A program made the translations under genes and the position numbers. This document shows, in pieces, positions 17,399-25,833 of a DNA stretch of 64,000 nucleotides (its first letter is position 1; the number at the start of each line of letters is the position of its first letter). This DNA is from CAWULT01 sp963923455 (lineage in GTDB: Bacteria > Acidobacteriota > Vicinamibacteria > Vicinamibacterales > UBA2999): NCBI GenBank assembly GCA_963923455.1, contig CAWULT010000008.1, positions 7,301 through 71,300 of the forward strand. Reading direction: 5' to 3'. A model generated the notes under the pieces. It worked only from the letters and a program-made list of their open reading frames with translations. It was not told the origin of the DNA and did no database searches.

Positions 17399-17712
17399 TT
17401 CGAAGCTGGGTCCGACCCCGGTTCGGGCTCTTTCTGTCAACCTCGTACGGCCAAGAAAGGCCCCCAACAGGCAGACTATCATCTTGGAAGTCCTTCCGCC
17501 GGGCCCCCTTCAGGCGTTGAAGTGTCTGTAAGTGCTTGTCCTTTCGGTCAAAGGTCTGCCGGATCCCTGGCGCGATAATTGACATCAAGGAAGTCGACTC
17601 CGTGTCCGCCAGACCGCCAGGCACTGTTCAGGCGGTCGGTAGGCGTCGACATTCTGAGGGGCGGTCATAGTCGAGTTGGGAGGCGTCCCGGGGCCAGGGC
17701 ACGAGATTGGTG
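17399..17712 (+). other. 314-base intergenic leader of the biosynthetic operon
   Basis: No gene seen. Just after the MmcQ stop a short imperfect GACCCCG / CGGGCTC stem followed by TTTCT could be a terminator. The stretch is less GC-rich than its surroundings and contains GATAAT (17574-17579) overlapping TTGACA (17579-17584), the only clear consensus-like promoter hexamers nearby. If GATAAT is the -10 box, the chorismate-lyase message has a leader of about 125 bases. Promoter spacing is not convincing. Confidence 0.4.
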
Positions 17713-18342
17713 ATGGAAACTCAAGGCAGTTATGCGCCATCGCGGAAGGTGATGGACCAGGGCGATCCCATCGCGGATCTCTTCGTTGCGCAATCCGACC
17801 GGCCCGAGCACGTCGGAGGTGTCAACCTGCGGACCCTCAGCCCCTATCACCGGGCGCTGCTCGCCACGGACGGCACGGTCACCAAGTTCATCGAAGCCTA
17901 CAAGATGCAGCGGGTGCGGATCCGGCACCTCGGCCAGGAGTCGCGCGTGCTCACGCAGCCGCACCGCTGGCTCGACATCGCGGCTGGCTCCGAGGTGATC
18001 GTCCGCGAGGTGTCGCTCGAAGGCCAGGAGTCCCACGAGCTCTACGCGTACGCGGTGTCACTGGTCGTACCGGACCGGCTCGAGGAGAAGGCGCGGCGGT
18101 CGCTGACCGTCGATGGGGACGGTCTGGGCCGCATCCTGCTGCGCAACCGCGTGGAATCGTTCCGAGAGATCCTGTGGTTTGGCCGGGAGACCCTCACGGT
18201 TCTGCCATCCGCGCTCGCGCGGTTTCGTGGGCAGGACTTCCTCAGTCGGACGTATCGCATCATCGTGGGCGGCAAGCCCGTCATGCTCATCAGTGAGAAG
18301 TTTCCCTGTCGTGAGGACGACGGTCTGCCGCTCCACCACTGA
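17713..18342 (+). CDS. Chorismate pyruvate-lyase family protein (DUF98-like)
   Basis: Protein of 209 aa resembling the UbiC/DUF98 fold: a central beta sheet with TLSPYHRALLATDGTVTKFI, EAYKMQRVRIRHLGQE, VIVREVSLEGQES, then RVESFREILWFGRETLT and FLSRTYRIIVGGKPVMLISEKFP. DUF98 members such as mycobacterial Rv2949c convert chorismate to 4-hydroxybenzoate and pyruvate for phenolic glycolipids. As first gene of a run with two adenylate-forming ligases, an ACP and an acyltransferase, it is predicted to provide an aromatic starter acid. TTG (17707) and GTG (17710) lie directly before the ATG; no strong ribosome binding site decides between them. Confidence 0.75.
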   Translation: METQGSYAPSRKVMDQGDPIADLFVAQSDRPEHVGGVNLRTLSPYHRALLATDGTVTKFIEAYKMQRVRIRHLGQESRVLTQPHRWLDIAAGSEVIVREVSLEGQESHELYAYAVSLVVPDRLEEKARRSLTVDGDGLGRILLRNRVESFREILWFGRETLTVLPSALARFRGQDFLSRTYRIIVGGKPVMLISEKFPCREDDGLPLHH

Positions 18343-18387
18343 GGGCAGCCGGGGCGCGATACCAGCAGGAGGGGCCGCGAGGCATCA

Positions 18388-19704
18388 ATGGACTACAGCG
18401 ACTATCTGGACCCGTTCATCGAGACGCTCGGGCGGGAGGCCCTGCAGCAGATTCAGCTCAAGAAGTTCGAGCTGATGCTCGGGACGGTGCTCCAGTCCAA
18501 CAGGTTCTACCGGAGGAAGTTCGGTGACGTGTCGCTCACCGACGCGGCCGCCGTCCGCTCACTGGCCGACTTCCAGCGCCTGCCCTTCACCACGAAGAGC
18601 GAGTTGTCGAACGACCAGGCCGAGCATCCGCCGTACGGCACGAACCTCACGTTCGAGCGGACGCGCTACACGCGCATCCATCAGACCTCCGGTACGACGG
18701 GCGAGCCGCTGCGGTGCCTCGACACGGCCGAGAGCTGGGCCTGGTGGGCGCGCTCGTGGGCCGGCGTCTACCGCGCGGCCGGCGTGACGGCGTCCGACCG
18801 GATCTTCTTCGCGTTCTCGTTCGGGCCATTCATCGGCTTCTGGAGTGCCTACGAGGGCGCCCGGTTGATCGGCGCGCTGGCGTTCCCCGGCGGTGGCATG
18901 TCGTCCTACCAGCGCGTCAAGTCGATCCTGGCCAACGACGTCACGGTGCTGGTGTGCACGCCCACCTACGCGCTGCACCTCGCCGAGGTGGCCGAGCAGG
19001 AGGGGCTCGACATCCGCAATTCGAGCGTCCGTGTGACGATCCACGCCGGCGAGGCCGGTGCCAGCATCCCGGCCACGAAGGCCAAGATCCAGGAGAGCTG
19101 GGGGGCCCGGTGCCACGACCACGCCGGGGCGACCGAGGTCGGCGCCTGGGGCTTCGAGTGTTCCGCACAGAACGGCCTGCACATCAACGAGGGCGAGTTC
19201 ATCGCTGAGATCATCGACCCGTCCACGGGCCGGTCGGCGACCGAAGGCGAACTCGTGCTCACGAATCTCGGCCGGGTCGGCATGCCGGTCATCCGCTATC
19301 GCACTGGCGACCGGGTGCGCCTGGCGCCGGGTGAGTGCGCCTGCGGCCGCACCTTCCTGCGGCTCGAGCACGGCGTCATCGGCCGTGTCGACGACGTCAT
19401 CATCATTCGTGGCGTCAATGTCTTTCCGAGCGCGATCGAGAATATCGTGCGGCGGTTCGAGCAGGTAGGCGAGTTCGCGGTCGACATCGTCCGCCAGAAC
19501 GAGATGGACGACCTGCAGATCCGGTTCGAGAGCCGCGGGGGCGACGCCGACGAGATCGCCCGCGCGATCGAGAAGGAGTTCCGGGCCGGCGTCGGCATCC
19601 GCATCAAGGTGACGGCCGTCCCGATGGGGACCCTGCCGCGCTTCGACCTGAAGGCCCGGCGCGTCCACGACCACCGTGGCGTCGCGGTGCCCGTCCTTCC
19701 CTGA
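18388..19704 (+). CDS. PaaK/CapK-like adenylate-forming ligase
   Basis: Protein of 438 aa related to phenylacetate-CoA ligase. The ATP-binding P-loop is HQTSGTTGEPLRC, the acyl/adenine motif is HDHAGATEVGAWGF, then YRTGDRVRLAPGECACG (with metal-binding-type Cys residues), VIIIRGVNVFPSAIEN and the C-terminal FDLKARRV with the catalytic Lys. This family adenylates aryl acids and loads them onto CoA or a carrier protein. Position directly after a chorismate lyase and before an ACP suggests activation of 4-hydroxybenzoate or a similar aryl acid. The start follows GAGG with a short spacer. Confidence 0.85.
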   Translation: MDYSDYLDPFIETLGREALQQIQLKKFELMLGTVLQSNRFYRRKFGDVSLTDAAAVRSLADFQRLPFTTKSELSNDQAEHPPYGTNLTFERTRYTRIHQTSGTTGEPLRCLDTAESWAWWARSWAGVYRAAGVTASDRIFFAFSFGPFIGFWSAYEGARLIGALAFPGGGMSSYQRVKSILANDVTVLVCTPTYALHLAEVAEQEGLDIRNSSVRVTIHAGEAGASIPATKAKIQESWGARCHDHAGATEVGAWGFECSAQNGLHINEGEFIAEIIDPSTGRSATEGELVLTNLGRVGMPVIRYRTGDRVRLAPGECACGRTFLRLEHGVIGRVDDVIIIRGVNVFPSAIENIVRRFEQVGEFAVDIVRQNEMDDLQIRFESRGGDADEIARAIEKEFRAGVGIRIKVTAVPMGTLPRFDLKARRVHDHRGVAVPVLP

Positions 19705-19736
19705 GGCCTCGGCGGCGGCCCACCTGGTGCACATGC

Positions 19737-19994
19737 ATGGACATTGAACGGATCATCGAACAGCACATCGTCGACGAGCTTCTGCTCGGCAAGCGCACGT
19801 CGGTCGGCGTCAACGACTCCCTGGTCGCTGGTGGCATTCTCGACTCGCTGACCCTGCTCGAGCTCATCGCGTTCGTCGAGCGCCGCTTTGGAATCACCGT
19901 GGACGAGCGTGAGATGAGCGTCGACAACTTCCAGACGATCGCGCACGTCAGGCGCCTCATCGACGCCAAGCTCGGGGCCGGGGGACAGCGATGA
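19737..19994 (+). CDS. Acyl carrier protein
   Basis: Acidic 85-aa carrier protein. S37 in GGILDSLTLLEL is the expected 4'-phosphopantetheine attachment site, flanked by the usual helix II (LLELIAFVERRFG) and by helix III around DNFQTIAHVRRLI. It sits between two adenylate-forming enzymes and overlaps the second by four bases (ATGA), implying that one or both ligases load it. It would hold an aryl or fatty acyl group as a thioester for the downstream acyltransferase. The ATG at 19737 is the only sensible start for an ACP length. Confidence 0.92.
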   Translation: MDIERIIEQHIVDELLLGKRTSVGVNDSLVAGGILDSLTLLELIAFVERRFGITVDEREMSVDNFQTIAHVRRLIDAKLGAGGQR

Positions 19995-21706
19995 CGCGGA
20001 CCTTGCAGCGTGCACTGCTGACGCGCCTCGACACCGCCCCGGATGCCCGGGCCATCGCCTTCGTCGACGACAAGGGCCGGTTCGCCTGGCAGACCGTCGG
20101 TGACTACTTCGGGCAGGCCGCCCGCCACGCCACGTACCTGGCGGAGGCGGGGCTCCGGAAGGGCGGCGTCTGCGTCATCGTGCTGTCGAGCGGCGATCTC
20201 GCGAGCCGGATCGTGCTCGGCACCCTGTGGCGCGGGGCCGTGCCGTTGCTGGTGGCGCCGCCGTCGCTGCAGGCCGGTGGCGCGTTCTCGAGCCTGCGGC
20301 AGGTGCTGCAGAGTGTGATCGCCCGCACGGGCCCCGACCTGGTGCTGATCGAGGACAGCCTGCAGACCGTCGCCGACGAACTGCGGGCCGACCCGGTCTG
20401 CGCCCGTTCGCGGGTGCTGATCGCGGCTGAGCCGGACCCGGCCATGCCGGCGTGGCGTGTCACCGACGCCGCTCGCGAGGACGACCGCCTTGCCCTGCAG
20501 TTGACCTCGGGCACGACCGGCATGCCCAAGATCTGCAGCTGGAGCAATCAGCGCGTCTGGGCCGCGCTCGACGGCATGGCCGAGGCGATGGCCGTGTCGC
20601 CAGCCGACGTCTTCCTGAACTGGACGCCCCTGTACCACGACATGGGGCTCGTGAACAATTTCTTCCTGTGCCTGGCGAAGAACATCCCGCTGGGCATGAT
20701 GAAGCCGCAGGACTTCGTGAAGAACCCGTCGCTGTGGCTGCGGACGGCGCACAATCTGCAGGCGACGACGACATGGTCGCCGAACTTCGGCTTCGCTCTG
20801 GCTGCGCAGCGCTGCCGCGACGCCGACCTGGCCGGCGTGGACCTGTCGCACGTGGTGGGCTTCTGGAGCGCGGCCGAGCGCATCCATCACGAGACGATGC
20901 AGGCGTTCTACGCGCGCTTCAAGGACTACGGCCTCCGCTACGACGCGCTCAAGACGAACTTCGGATGCGCAGAGAACGTGGGCGGCGCCACGTTCTCCGC
21001 GCCTGGGCAGCCGTACCAGTTCGAGCAGGTGGACCGGGACGCCCTGTTCGGCGAGGGCGTGGCCCGGGGCGCCGGCGCCGGCGCGTCGCTGACGGTCGTC
21101 GGAGCCGGCAAGGGCTACCCGGGCCTCGCCATCCACATCCTCGACGACGACGGCGGGGTTCTGCCGGACGGGCACGTGGGGCAGATCGCGCTCGATTCCC
21201 CGTCGCGGCTGGTGGAGTACCTCGGCGACCCCGAGGCCACCGCCGACGCCCTGTCCACCGGCTGGCTCCGGACGGGAGACCTGGGCTACCTGCGGGATGG
21301 CGAGCTGTTCTGGGTCGGCCGCGTCCGCGAACGGATCAACATCCGCGGCGTGAAGCTCGACCCGAGCGACTTCGAGTCCATTCTCGGTGACATCGAGGGC
21401 GTGCGGCCCGGGTGCTTCGCGGCCTTCGGCGTGGACGACGCCGGGCGTGGCACGCAGCGGGTCGTGATCGTCGCCGAGGGGCGTCTGTCGGCTCACCGAT
21501 CGGCGGCCTCGATCACCGAGGACATCCGCAACCGTGTGTTCTCCGTGCTGGGGCTCAATGTCGACGACGTGGTGATGGTGGCCGAGGGCACCCTCACGAA
21601 GACCTCGAGCGGGAAGCGGCGCCACCGGTTCGTCAAGCACCTGTACGAGACCGGCCGCCTGGGCGATTTCGCGCTGGCGGCCACGGCCGGCGGAGCGCGT
21701 GGCTAG
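19991..21706 (+). CDS. AMP-binding fatty-acyl-AMP ligase-like protein
   Basis: Adenylate-forming enzyme (571 aa) resembling FAAL/FadD-type ligases. Motifs in order: QLTSGTTGMPKICSWSN (P-loop), NWTPLYHDMGLVNNFFLCL, NFGCAENVGGATFS, GWLRTGDLGYL, RINIRGVKLDPSDFE and KTSSGKRRHRF with the late catalytic Lys. FAALs form acyl-AMP and pass it to a carrier protein instead of CoA, and the ATGA overlap with the ACP gene fits this. Whether it prefers fatty acids or an aryl acid cannot be told by eye. The downstream membrane acyltransferase gene overlaps its 3' end by eight bases. Confidence 0.85.
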   Translation: MTRTLQRALLTRLDTAPDARAIAFVDDKGRFAWQTVGDYFGQAARHATYLAEAGLRKGGVCVIVLSSGDLASRIVLGTLWRGAVPLLVAPPSLQAGGAFSSLRQVLQSVIARTGPDLVLIEDSLQTVADELRADPVCARSRVLIAAEPDPAMPAWRVTDAAREDDRLALQLTSGTTGMPKICSWSNQRVWAALDGMAEAMAVSPADVFLNWTPLYHDMGLVNNFFLCLAKNIPLGMMKPQDFVKNPSLWLRTAHNLQATTTWSPNFGFALAAQRCRDADLAGVDLSHVVGFWSAAERIHHETMQAFYARFKDYGLRYDALKTNFGCAENVGGATFSAPGQPYQFEQVDRDALFGEGVARGAGAGASLTVVGAGKGYPGLAIHILDDDGGVLPDGHVGQIALDSPSRLVEYLGDPEATADALSTGWLRTGDLGYLRDGELFWVGRVRERINIRGVKLDPSDFESILGDIEGVRPGCFAAFGVDDAGRGTQRVVIVAEGRLSAHRSAASITEDIRNRVFSVLGLNVDDVVMVAEGTLTKTSSGKRRHRFVKHLYETGRLGDFALAATAGGARG

Positions 21707-22808
21707 GCGGCTGCTGCTGCTGAACGGCCTCGCCACGCTCGGGGTCGTCCTCAACCATGCGGCGAGCTGGGTCTTCACCGGGATGTTCTGGTGGGCTGAC
21801 CGCTACCGCGACGTGGCCGTACCGAACTTCGACCTGATCGGGAGCCCGGCCTACTTCGTCATCCGGTTCCTCGAACAGCTGATCGCCTTCACCGTGCCGT
21901 CGTTCCTGGCGGTGTCGGGCTTCTTCATCGCGTTCGTGGCCGGACGCGAGCCGGTGTCGACGCGCTGGACGCAGGCCGGGAAGCGCGTCTGGTCGCTGCT
22001 CATCCCGTACGCGGTCTGGACGACGGTGATCCTGGCCGAGAGGGCGTTGACCGGGACGCGGTACTCGATCTCGCGGTACGCCGTGATCTATCTGGTCGGT
22101 GGCGCCTCGCCACCCTACTACTACGTGCCCTTGCTGGCGCAGTGTCTGCTGCTGTCGCCGCTCATCATCGAGTGGGGCAAGCGACACTGGTTCAGCTTGC
22201 TGCTGGTCACGGGTGGCGTCCAGCTCGGTGTGCTGTCCACGTGGTACCTGGTCTACCTTGGGTGGCACGGCCCCGTCGTCGACGCGGTCGTGGCGGCGAC
22301 GACCGGCTGGTATCTGCCGGGACGCATCTTCTGGTTCGTGGCCGGCGTCGTGACGGCCCTCCATCTCGAGGGGTGTCAGCAGCACCTCGCGCGCTACCGC
22401 GCCGTCTACCTGTCAGCGGCCGTGCTGCTGCTGCTCGCGGGCATGGTGGAGTGGGAGACGCTGCGGCGCTACTCCACTCTGGACTGGGTGCCGTACTACG
22501 ACACGGCGCTCGACAGTCTCTACGCCGCCTCGGCTGTCTGCGCCATCGTGGCCTTCAGTCACCTGGCTCCACGATCGATCGAGGGGCTGCAGACGCTCGG
22601 ACGGTATTCCTACGGCGTGTACCTGCTGCACTCGATCGTGCTCGAATATGCCGCCCGAGCGGCGGCGAAGCTCGTCCCCGGTCTCCTCGCGCAGCCCGTG
22701 GTCTTCCTGGCGTACCTGTTCGCGCTCGGGCTCGGGCTCCCGTTGCTGATGATGCGCATGGTCCGCGAGTCGAAGCTGCGCGCGGCCTACCCGTACCTGT
22801 TCGGCTGA
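21699..22808 (+). CDS. Acyltransferase 3 family membrane protein
   Basis: Integral membrane protein (369 aa) with about ten hydrophobic segments. The N-terminal motif LLLNGLATLGVVLNHAASW holds the conserved His of the acyltransferase 3 family, and the late segment LQTLGRYSYGVYLLHSIVLEY is typical too. Members transfer acyl groups to sugars, lipids or peptides at the membrane. It starts with GTG inside the end of the upstream ligase gene, so it is translationally coupled. Its likely job is to move the ACP- or CoA-bound product of this operon to a lipid or glycan acceptor. It ends one base before the convergent lipA stop. Confidence 0.85.
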   Translation: MARRLLLLNGLATLGVVLNHAASWVFTGMFWWADRYRDVAVPNFDLIGSPAYFVIRFLEQLIAFTVPSFLAVSGFFIAFVAGREPVSTRWTQAGKRVWSLLIPYAVWTTVILAERALTGTRYSISRYAVIYLVGGASPPYYYVPLLAQCLLLSPLIIEWGKRHWFSLLLVTGGVQLGVLSTWYLVYLGWHGPVVDAVVAATTGWYLPGRIFWFVAGVVTALHLEGCQQHLARYRAVYLSAAVLLLLAGMVEWETLRRYSTLDWVPYYDTALDSLYAASAVCAIVAFSHLAPRSIEGLQTLGRYSYGVYLLHSIVLEYAARAAAKLVPGLLAQPVVFLAYLFALGLGLPLLMMRMVRESKLRAAYPYLFG

Positions 22809-22809
22809 G

Positions 22810-23715
22810 TCAGGCCTTCGCGGCCGCCTCGAAGGCGTCGGCCTGCTCGTGCGCGTGGTAGGAGGAGCGCACCAGCGGGCCCGATTCCACGTGCACGAAG
22901 CCGCGCGCGAGCGCCTCGGCCTTGAGGTCCGCGAACTCGTCCGGGTGGTAGTAGCGCGTCATCGGGGCGTGGTCGGCCGACGGGCGCAGGTACTGGCCGA
23001 TCGTCAGGATCGAGACGCCGTTGGCCCGCAGGTCGTCGAACACGGTCAGGACCTCGTCGCGTTCCTCGCCCAGGCCCACCATGATCCCGGTCTTGGTGGC
23101 GATGTCGGGCCGGTACCGGCGCGAGCGGTCGAGCAGTTCGAGCGACCGCGGGTAGCGGCCGCCGGATCGCACGGCGCGGTAGAGGCGCGGCACCGTCTCG
23201 ATGTTGTGGTTCATCACGTCCGGGCCGGCATCGAGCACCGTGTGGAGCGGCGCCTCCTTGCCCTGGAAGTCCGGGATCAGGACCTCGATCCGGCACTGGG
23301 GATTGCGCTCCCGCGTCAGCCGGATCGTCTCAGCGAAGATGAACGCGCCGCCGTCGGGCAGGTCGTCGCGGTCCACGGAGGTGATCACCGCGAACGTGAG
23401 TCGCATCCGGGCGACGGCCTCGGCCACGCGGCCGGGTTCGTCGACGTCCAGTTCCGGCGGCCGTCCGTGCGCCACGGCGCAGTACGCGCAGGCGCGCGTG
23501 CAGACCTCGCCGAGAATCATGAAGGTCGCCGTGCCGTGGTGCCAGCACTCGCCGATGTTCGGGCAGTGCGCGTCCTCGCAGACGGTGTTCAGCTTGAGGT
23601 CCTGCATGATGCCCTTCAGCCGGACGTAGTTCTCCGAGCCGGGCGCGCGCACCTTCAGCCACTCGGGCTTGGGCTCACGCGGGCCAATCAGGCGGACGGG
23701 AATCTCGACGGGCAT
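22810..23715 (-). CDS. lipA: Lipoyl synthase
   Basis: Radical SAM enzyme (301 aa) that inserts two sulfurs into protein-bound octanoate to make lipoyl groups for 2-oxoacid dehydrogenases and glycine cleavage. The auxiliary cluster ligands are C46, C51, C57 (VCEDAHCPNIGEC) and the radical SAM ligands C72, C76, C79 (CTRACAYC). The C-terminal RSSYHA supplies the Ser ligand of the auxiliary cluster. Complete. lipB is not adjacent. The start codon has no Shine-Dalgarno sequence but a TACACT box seven bases upstream (23728-23723), suggesting a leaderless message. Confidence 0.97.
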   Translation of the reverse strand: MPVEIPVRLIGPREPKPEWLKVRAPGSENYVRLKGIMQDLKLNTVCEDAHCPNIGECWHHGTATFMILGEVCTRACAYCAVAHGRPPELDVDEPGRVAEAVARMRLTFAVITSVDRDDLPDGGAFIFAETIRLTRERNPQCRIEVLIPDFQGKEAPLHTVLDAGPDVMNHNIETVPRLYRAVRSGGRYPRSLELLDRSRRYRPDIATKTGIMVGLGEERDEVLTVFDDLRANGVSILTIGQYLRPSADHAPMTRYYHPDEFADLKAEALARGFVHVESGPLVRSSYHAHEQADAFEAAAKA

Positions 23716-23722
23716 CCCCCGT

Positions 23723-23728
23723 AGTGTA
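23723..23728 (-). promoter_or_regulatory. -10 box TACACT of lipA, near-leaderless
   Basis: On the minus strand TACACT is followed by seven bases and the lipA ATG, so transcription would begin at or next to the start codon. Confidence 0.55.
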
Positions 23729-23758
23729 CCCCCGGCCCGCCGGGCGTGGCCAACCCGT

Positions 23759-23764
23759 TAGAAT
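23759..23764 (+). promoter_or_regulatory. -10 box TAGAAT of the UPF0173 hydrolase gene, near-leaderless
   Basis: TAGAAT is followed by eight bases and the ATG at 23773; no Shine-Dalgarno sequence fits between. An in-frame upstream start at 23746 would place the box inside the gene. Confidence 0.55.
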
Positions 23765-23772
23765 GCCGGGAC

Positions 23773-24474
23773 ATGCAGCGACTGGCGATCACCTGGCTGG
23801 GCCACTCCACGTTCCTGATCCGCACGCCCGGAGGCCGACAGGTCCTCTTCGATCCCTGGCTCGCGAACAATCCCGCCTGTCCGCCGGGCCTGCGGAAGCC
23901 CCCGCGGGCGGACCTCATCCTGGCCTCGCACGGGCACGGAGACCACATCGAGGACCTCGTGGCCTGCGCGCGCGACAGCGGGGCCCCGGTGGTGGCCATC
24001 TACGAGCTCTGCGACTGGCTGAGCCGGAAGGGCGTCCAGCGGACCGAGCCGATGAACAAGGGCGGTTCCGTCGAGATCGCCGGGTTGCGCGTCACGATGA
24101 CGGACGCACGCCACAGCAGCGGGTTCGTCGAGCACGGCCAGATGGTCTACATGGGCGAGCCGGCCGGCTTCGTGCTCCGGCTCGAGGACGGGCGCAGCCT
24201 CTACTACGCCGGCGACACGGCGCTCTTCGGCGACATGCGGCTCATCGGGGAGCTCTACCGGCCCGACATCGCGTTCCTGCCGATCGGCGACCGGTTCACG
24301 ATGGATCCGGTGGCGGCTGCACGGGCGTGCGAGTGGCTCGGGGTCCGGCAGGTGGTGCCGATGCACTGGGGCACGTTCCCGCTGCTGACCGGCACGCCGG
24401 CGGCGCTCAAGGCGCTCGTCGAGCCCAAGGGGATCGCGGTGCTCGAGTTGAAGCCCGGGGACACGGCCGAGTAG
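23773..24474 (+). CDS. UPF0173-type metal-dependent hydrolase (MBL fold)
   Basis: Cytoplasmic metallo-beta-lactamase-fold protein (233 aa). Metal ligands are seen in ITWLGHSTFLI, LASHGHGDHIEDL (HxHxDH), TDARHSSGF, YYAGDTALFGDM and PMHWGTFPLL. This set and spacing fit the UPF0173 (YtkL-like) hydrolases related to UlaG. Natural substrate unknown. The ATG at 23773 is chosen because it directly follows a TAGAAT box and gives the family N-terminus. It is divergent from lipA and stands alone. Confidence 0.9.
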   Translation: MQRLAITWLGHSTFLIRTPGGRQVLFDPWLANNPACPPGLRKPPRADLILASHGHGDHIEDLVACARDSGAPVVAIYELCDWLSRKGVQRTEPMNKGGSVEIAGLRVTMTDARHSSGFVEHGQMVYMGEPAGFVLRLEDGRSLYYAGDTALFGDMRLIGELYRPDIAFLPIGDRFTMDPVAAARACEWLGVRQVVPMHWGTFPLLTGTPAALKALVEPKGIAVLELKPGDTAE

Positions 24475-24528
24475 CGCGGGCCCGCTCCTGCGGCCGCTGC
24501 GTCGTTCGGGCCGGGTCGGCGTGGGACG

Positions 24529-24930
24529 CTACTGGATCTTGATCTCGCCCTGGAGGCCGGTGTTGCTCGGCTGATCGTGATCGTGGAAGCGGCAGTTCCG
24601 GACGCGGTTCAGGTTCTGCGTCGTGCGGCTCTGGCCGGACGGGATGAAGCCCACGTTGATCTCGGGGCAGTCCGTGTGCGCCGGATGCGGGTCCGAGTTC
24701 ATGTCGTGGCCGCGCGAGTCGTTGTTGACGAACGTCACGCGCGATCCCACGGCGACGGTGATCTCCCTCGGCGAGACCGCGCCGCTCGACGAAATCGTGA
24801 TGGTCGGTCCGGACGGCGACGGCGACGGCGTCGGGGAGGGCGCCGTGGTGCCGCCGCCCCCGCCGCTGCCACCGCACGCGGTGGCGAACGCTGCCGCCGT
24901 GATCCAGCAGACCGCCAGCCGCGCGCGCAT
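24529..24930 (-). CDS. Cupredoxin-like lipoprotein
   Basis: Lipoprotein of 133 aa: lipobox ending at C19 (FATAC), a Gly-rich and Pro/Ser-rich tether (about residues 20-42) and a plastocyanin/azurin-like beta sandwich. Possible copper ligands are H75 (DSRGHDMN), C113 and H116/H118 (RNCRFHDHD); C88 also lies in PAHTDCPE. The usual C-terminal Met is not seen, so the axial ligand is unclear. Last gene of a four-gene minus-strand run with a CuA protein, a cytochrome c and a barrel; its start overlaps the barrel stop by one base. Predicted electron carrier or copper sensor facing the periplasm or cell surface. Confidence 0.75.
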   Translation of the reverse strand: MRARLAVCWITAAAFATACGGSGGGGGTTAPSPTPSPSPSGPTITISSSGAVSPREITVAVGSRVTFVNNDSRGHDMNSDPHPAHTDCPEINVGFIPSGQSRTTQNLNRVRNCRFHDHDQPSNTGLQGEIKIQ

Positions 24931-25814
24931 CAGAAGAACTTCCTCGTGATGTTGAAGCCCATGTACCAGTCGCGGCTCTCGGGGCCCGCTGCGCCGCGTG
25001 TCCCGCCTCTCGCGATCTGGGCCATCGTCGTGCCGACGCCGTTCGAGAAGATGAGCTGGAACGAGTGTCCGCCCGCACGCTTCTCGACCGCAAACGACCC
25101 GAACGTCGTGCCGGGCGCGAACCCGGTCCGCGGAATCACCTCGCCGACGACGTAGACCGTCGGCCGCACGCGAATACGGGCGCCGAGGCCCACGACGAAG
25201 GTGTCGTTGTCGTCGGTCAATTCGCCCGGCAGCGGGTTCGTGTTGTTCACCCAGATCGGCTCGACGTACACGGCGCCGTGATTCCCCAGTTCGCGCGACA
25301 CCACGACACCGATCGCGGGGGAGTAGCTGTCGCGGAAGTTGTTGGTGCCTTCGATGGTCGCGATCGCGCTGACGGCCACCGGATGTTCCTTCTGCTGCCA
25401 GAGATTGTACTCGGTGAAGAACTCGATCGTGCGGTTGCTCGTCCGGTTGAGCCCGGCCTGCAGGCCGCGCATCAGGCCGAAGCGGTACTCGAGACCGATC
25501 TGCGCGCCCGAATCGAGGCCGAACAGATCCTCGGCCAGATCGCTGAACTCACCCGCGTTCAGCGGGCGGGTGAAGCGGTGCGTCACGCGGAACGCGCTCT
25601 TGTACTTCGGCAGTCGCAGGTTGGTCGGCAGCGTGATCAGCGTGAAGTCGGGCTCGGACCGGTTGAGATCCATGTCCGGGTCGTCCTGCGGCCCCTGGGC
25701 CGCCGCGCCGGCGCTGTTCTGGGGCGGGGTGGTGCCCGTCTGGGCCATTGCCGTGGGGGCACCGACCAGCGCCAGCGTCGCCAGCAGGGCACACATTCTG
25801 TTGAACGAAATCAT
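24930..25814 (-). CDS. DUF5777-like outer-membrane beta-barrel protein
   Basis: Exported protein of 294 aa with a signal peptide ending PTAMAQ. After an acidic linker (QGPQDDPDMDLNRSEPDF) the protein is made of amphipathic strands such as KSAFRVTHRFTRPLNAG, QIGLEYRFGLMRGLQAGLNR, AVYVEPIWVNNTNP and ends in MGFNITRKFF, with the terminal Phe of outer-membrane barrels. The pattern matches the DUF5777 barrels that occur beside cytochromes and cupredoxins in Bacteroidetes and Acidobacteria. Function unknown. GAGGAGTTGCG precedes the ATG. Confidence 0.75.
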   Translation of the reverse strand: MISFNRMCALLATLALVGAPTAMAQTGTTPPQNSAGAAAQGPQDDPDMDLNRSEPDFTLITLPTNLRLPKYKSAFRVTHRFTRPLNAGEFSDLAEDLFGLDSGAQIGLEYRFGLMRGLQAGLNRTSNRTIEFFTEYNLWQQKEHPVAVSAIATIEGTNNFRDSYSPAIGVVVSRELGNHGAVYVEPIWVNNTNPLPGELTDDNDTFVVGLGARIRVRPTVYVVGEVIPRTGFAPGTTFGSFAVEKRAGGHSFQLIFSNGVGTTMAQIARGGTRGAAGPESRDWYMGFNITRKFF

Positions 25815-25833
25815 CGCAACTCCTCAGTAATGC

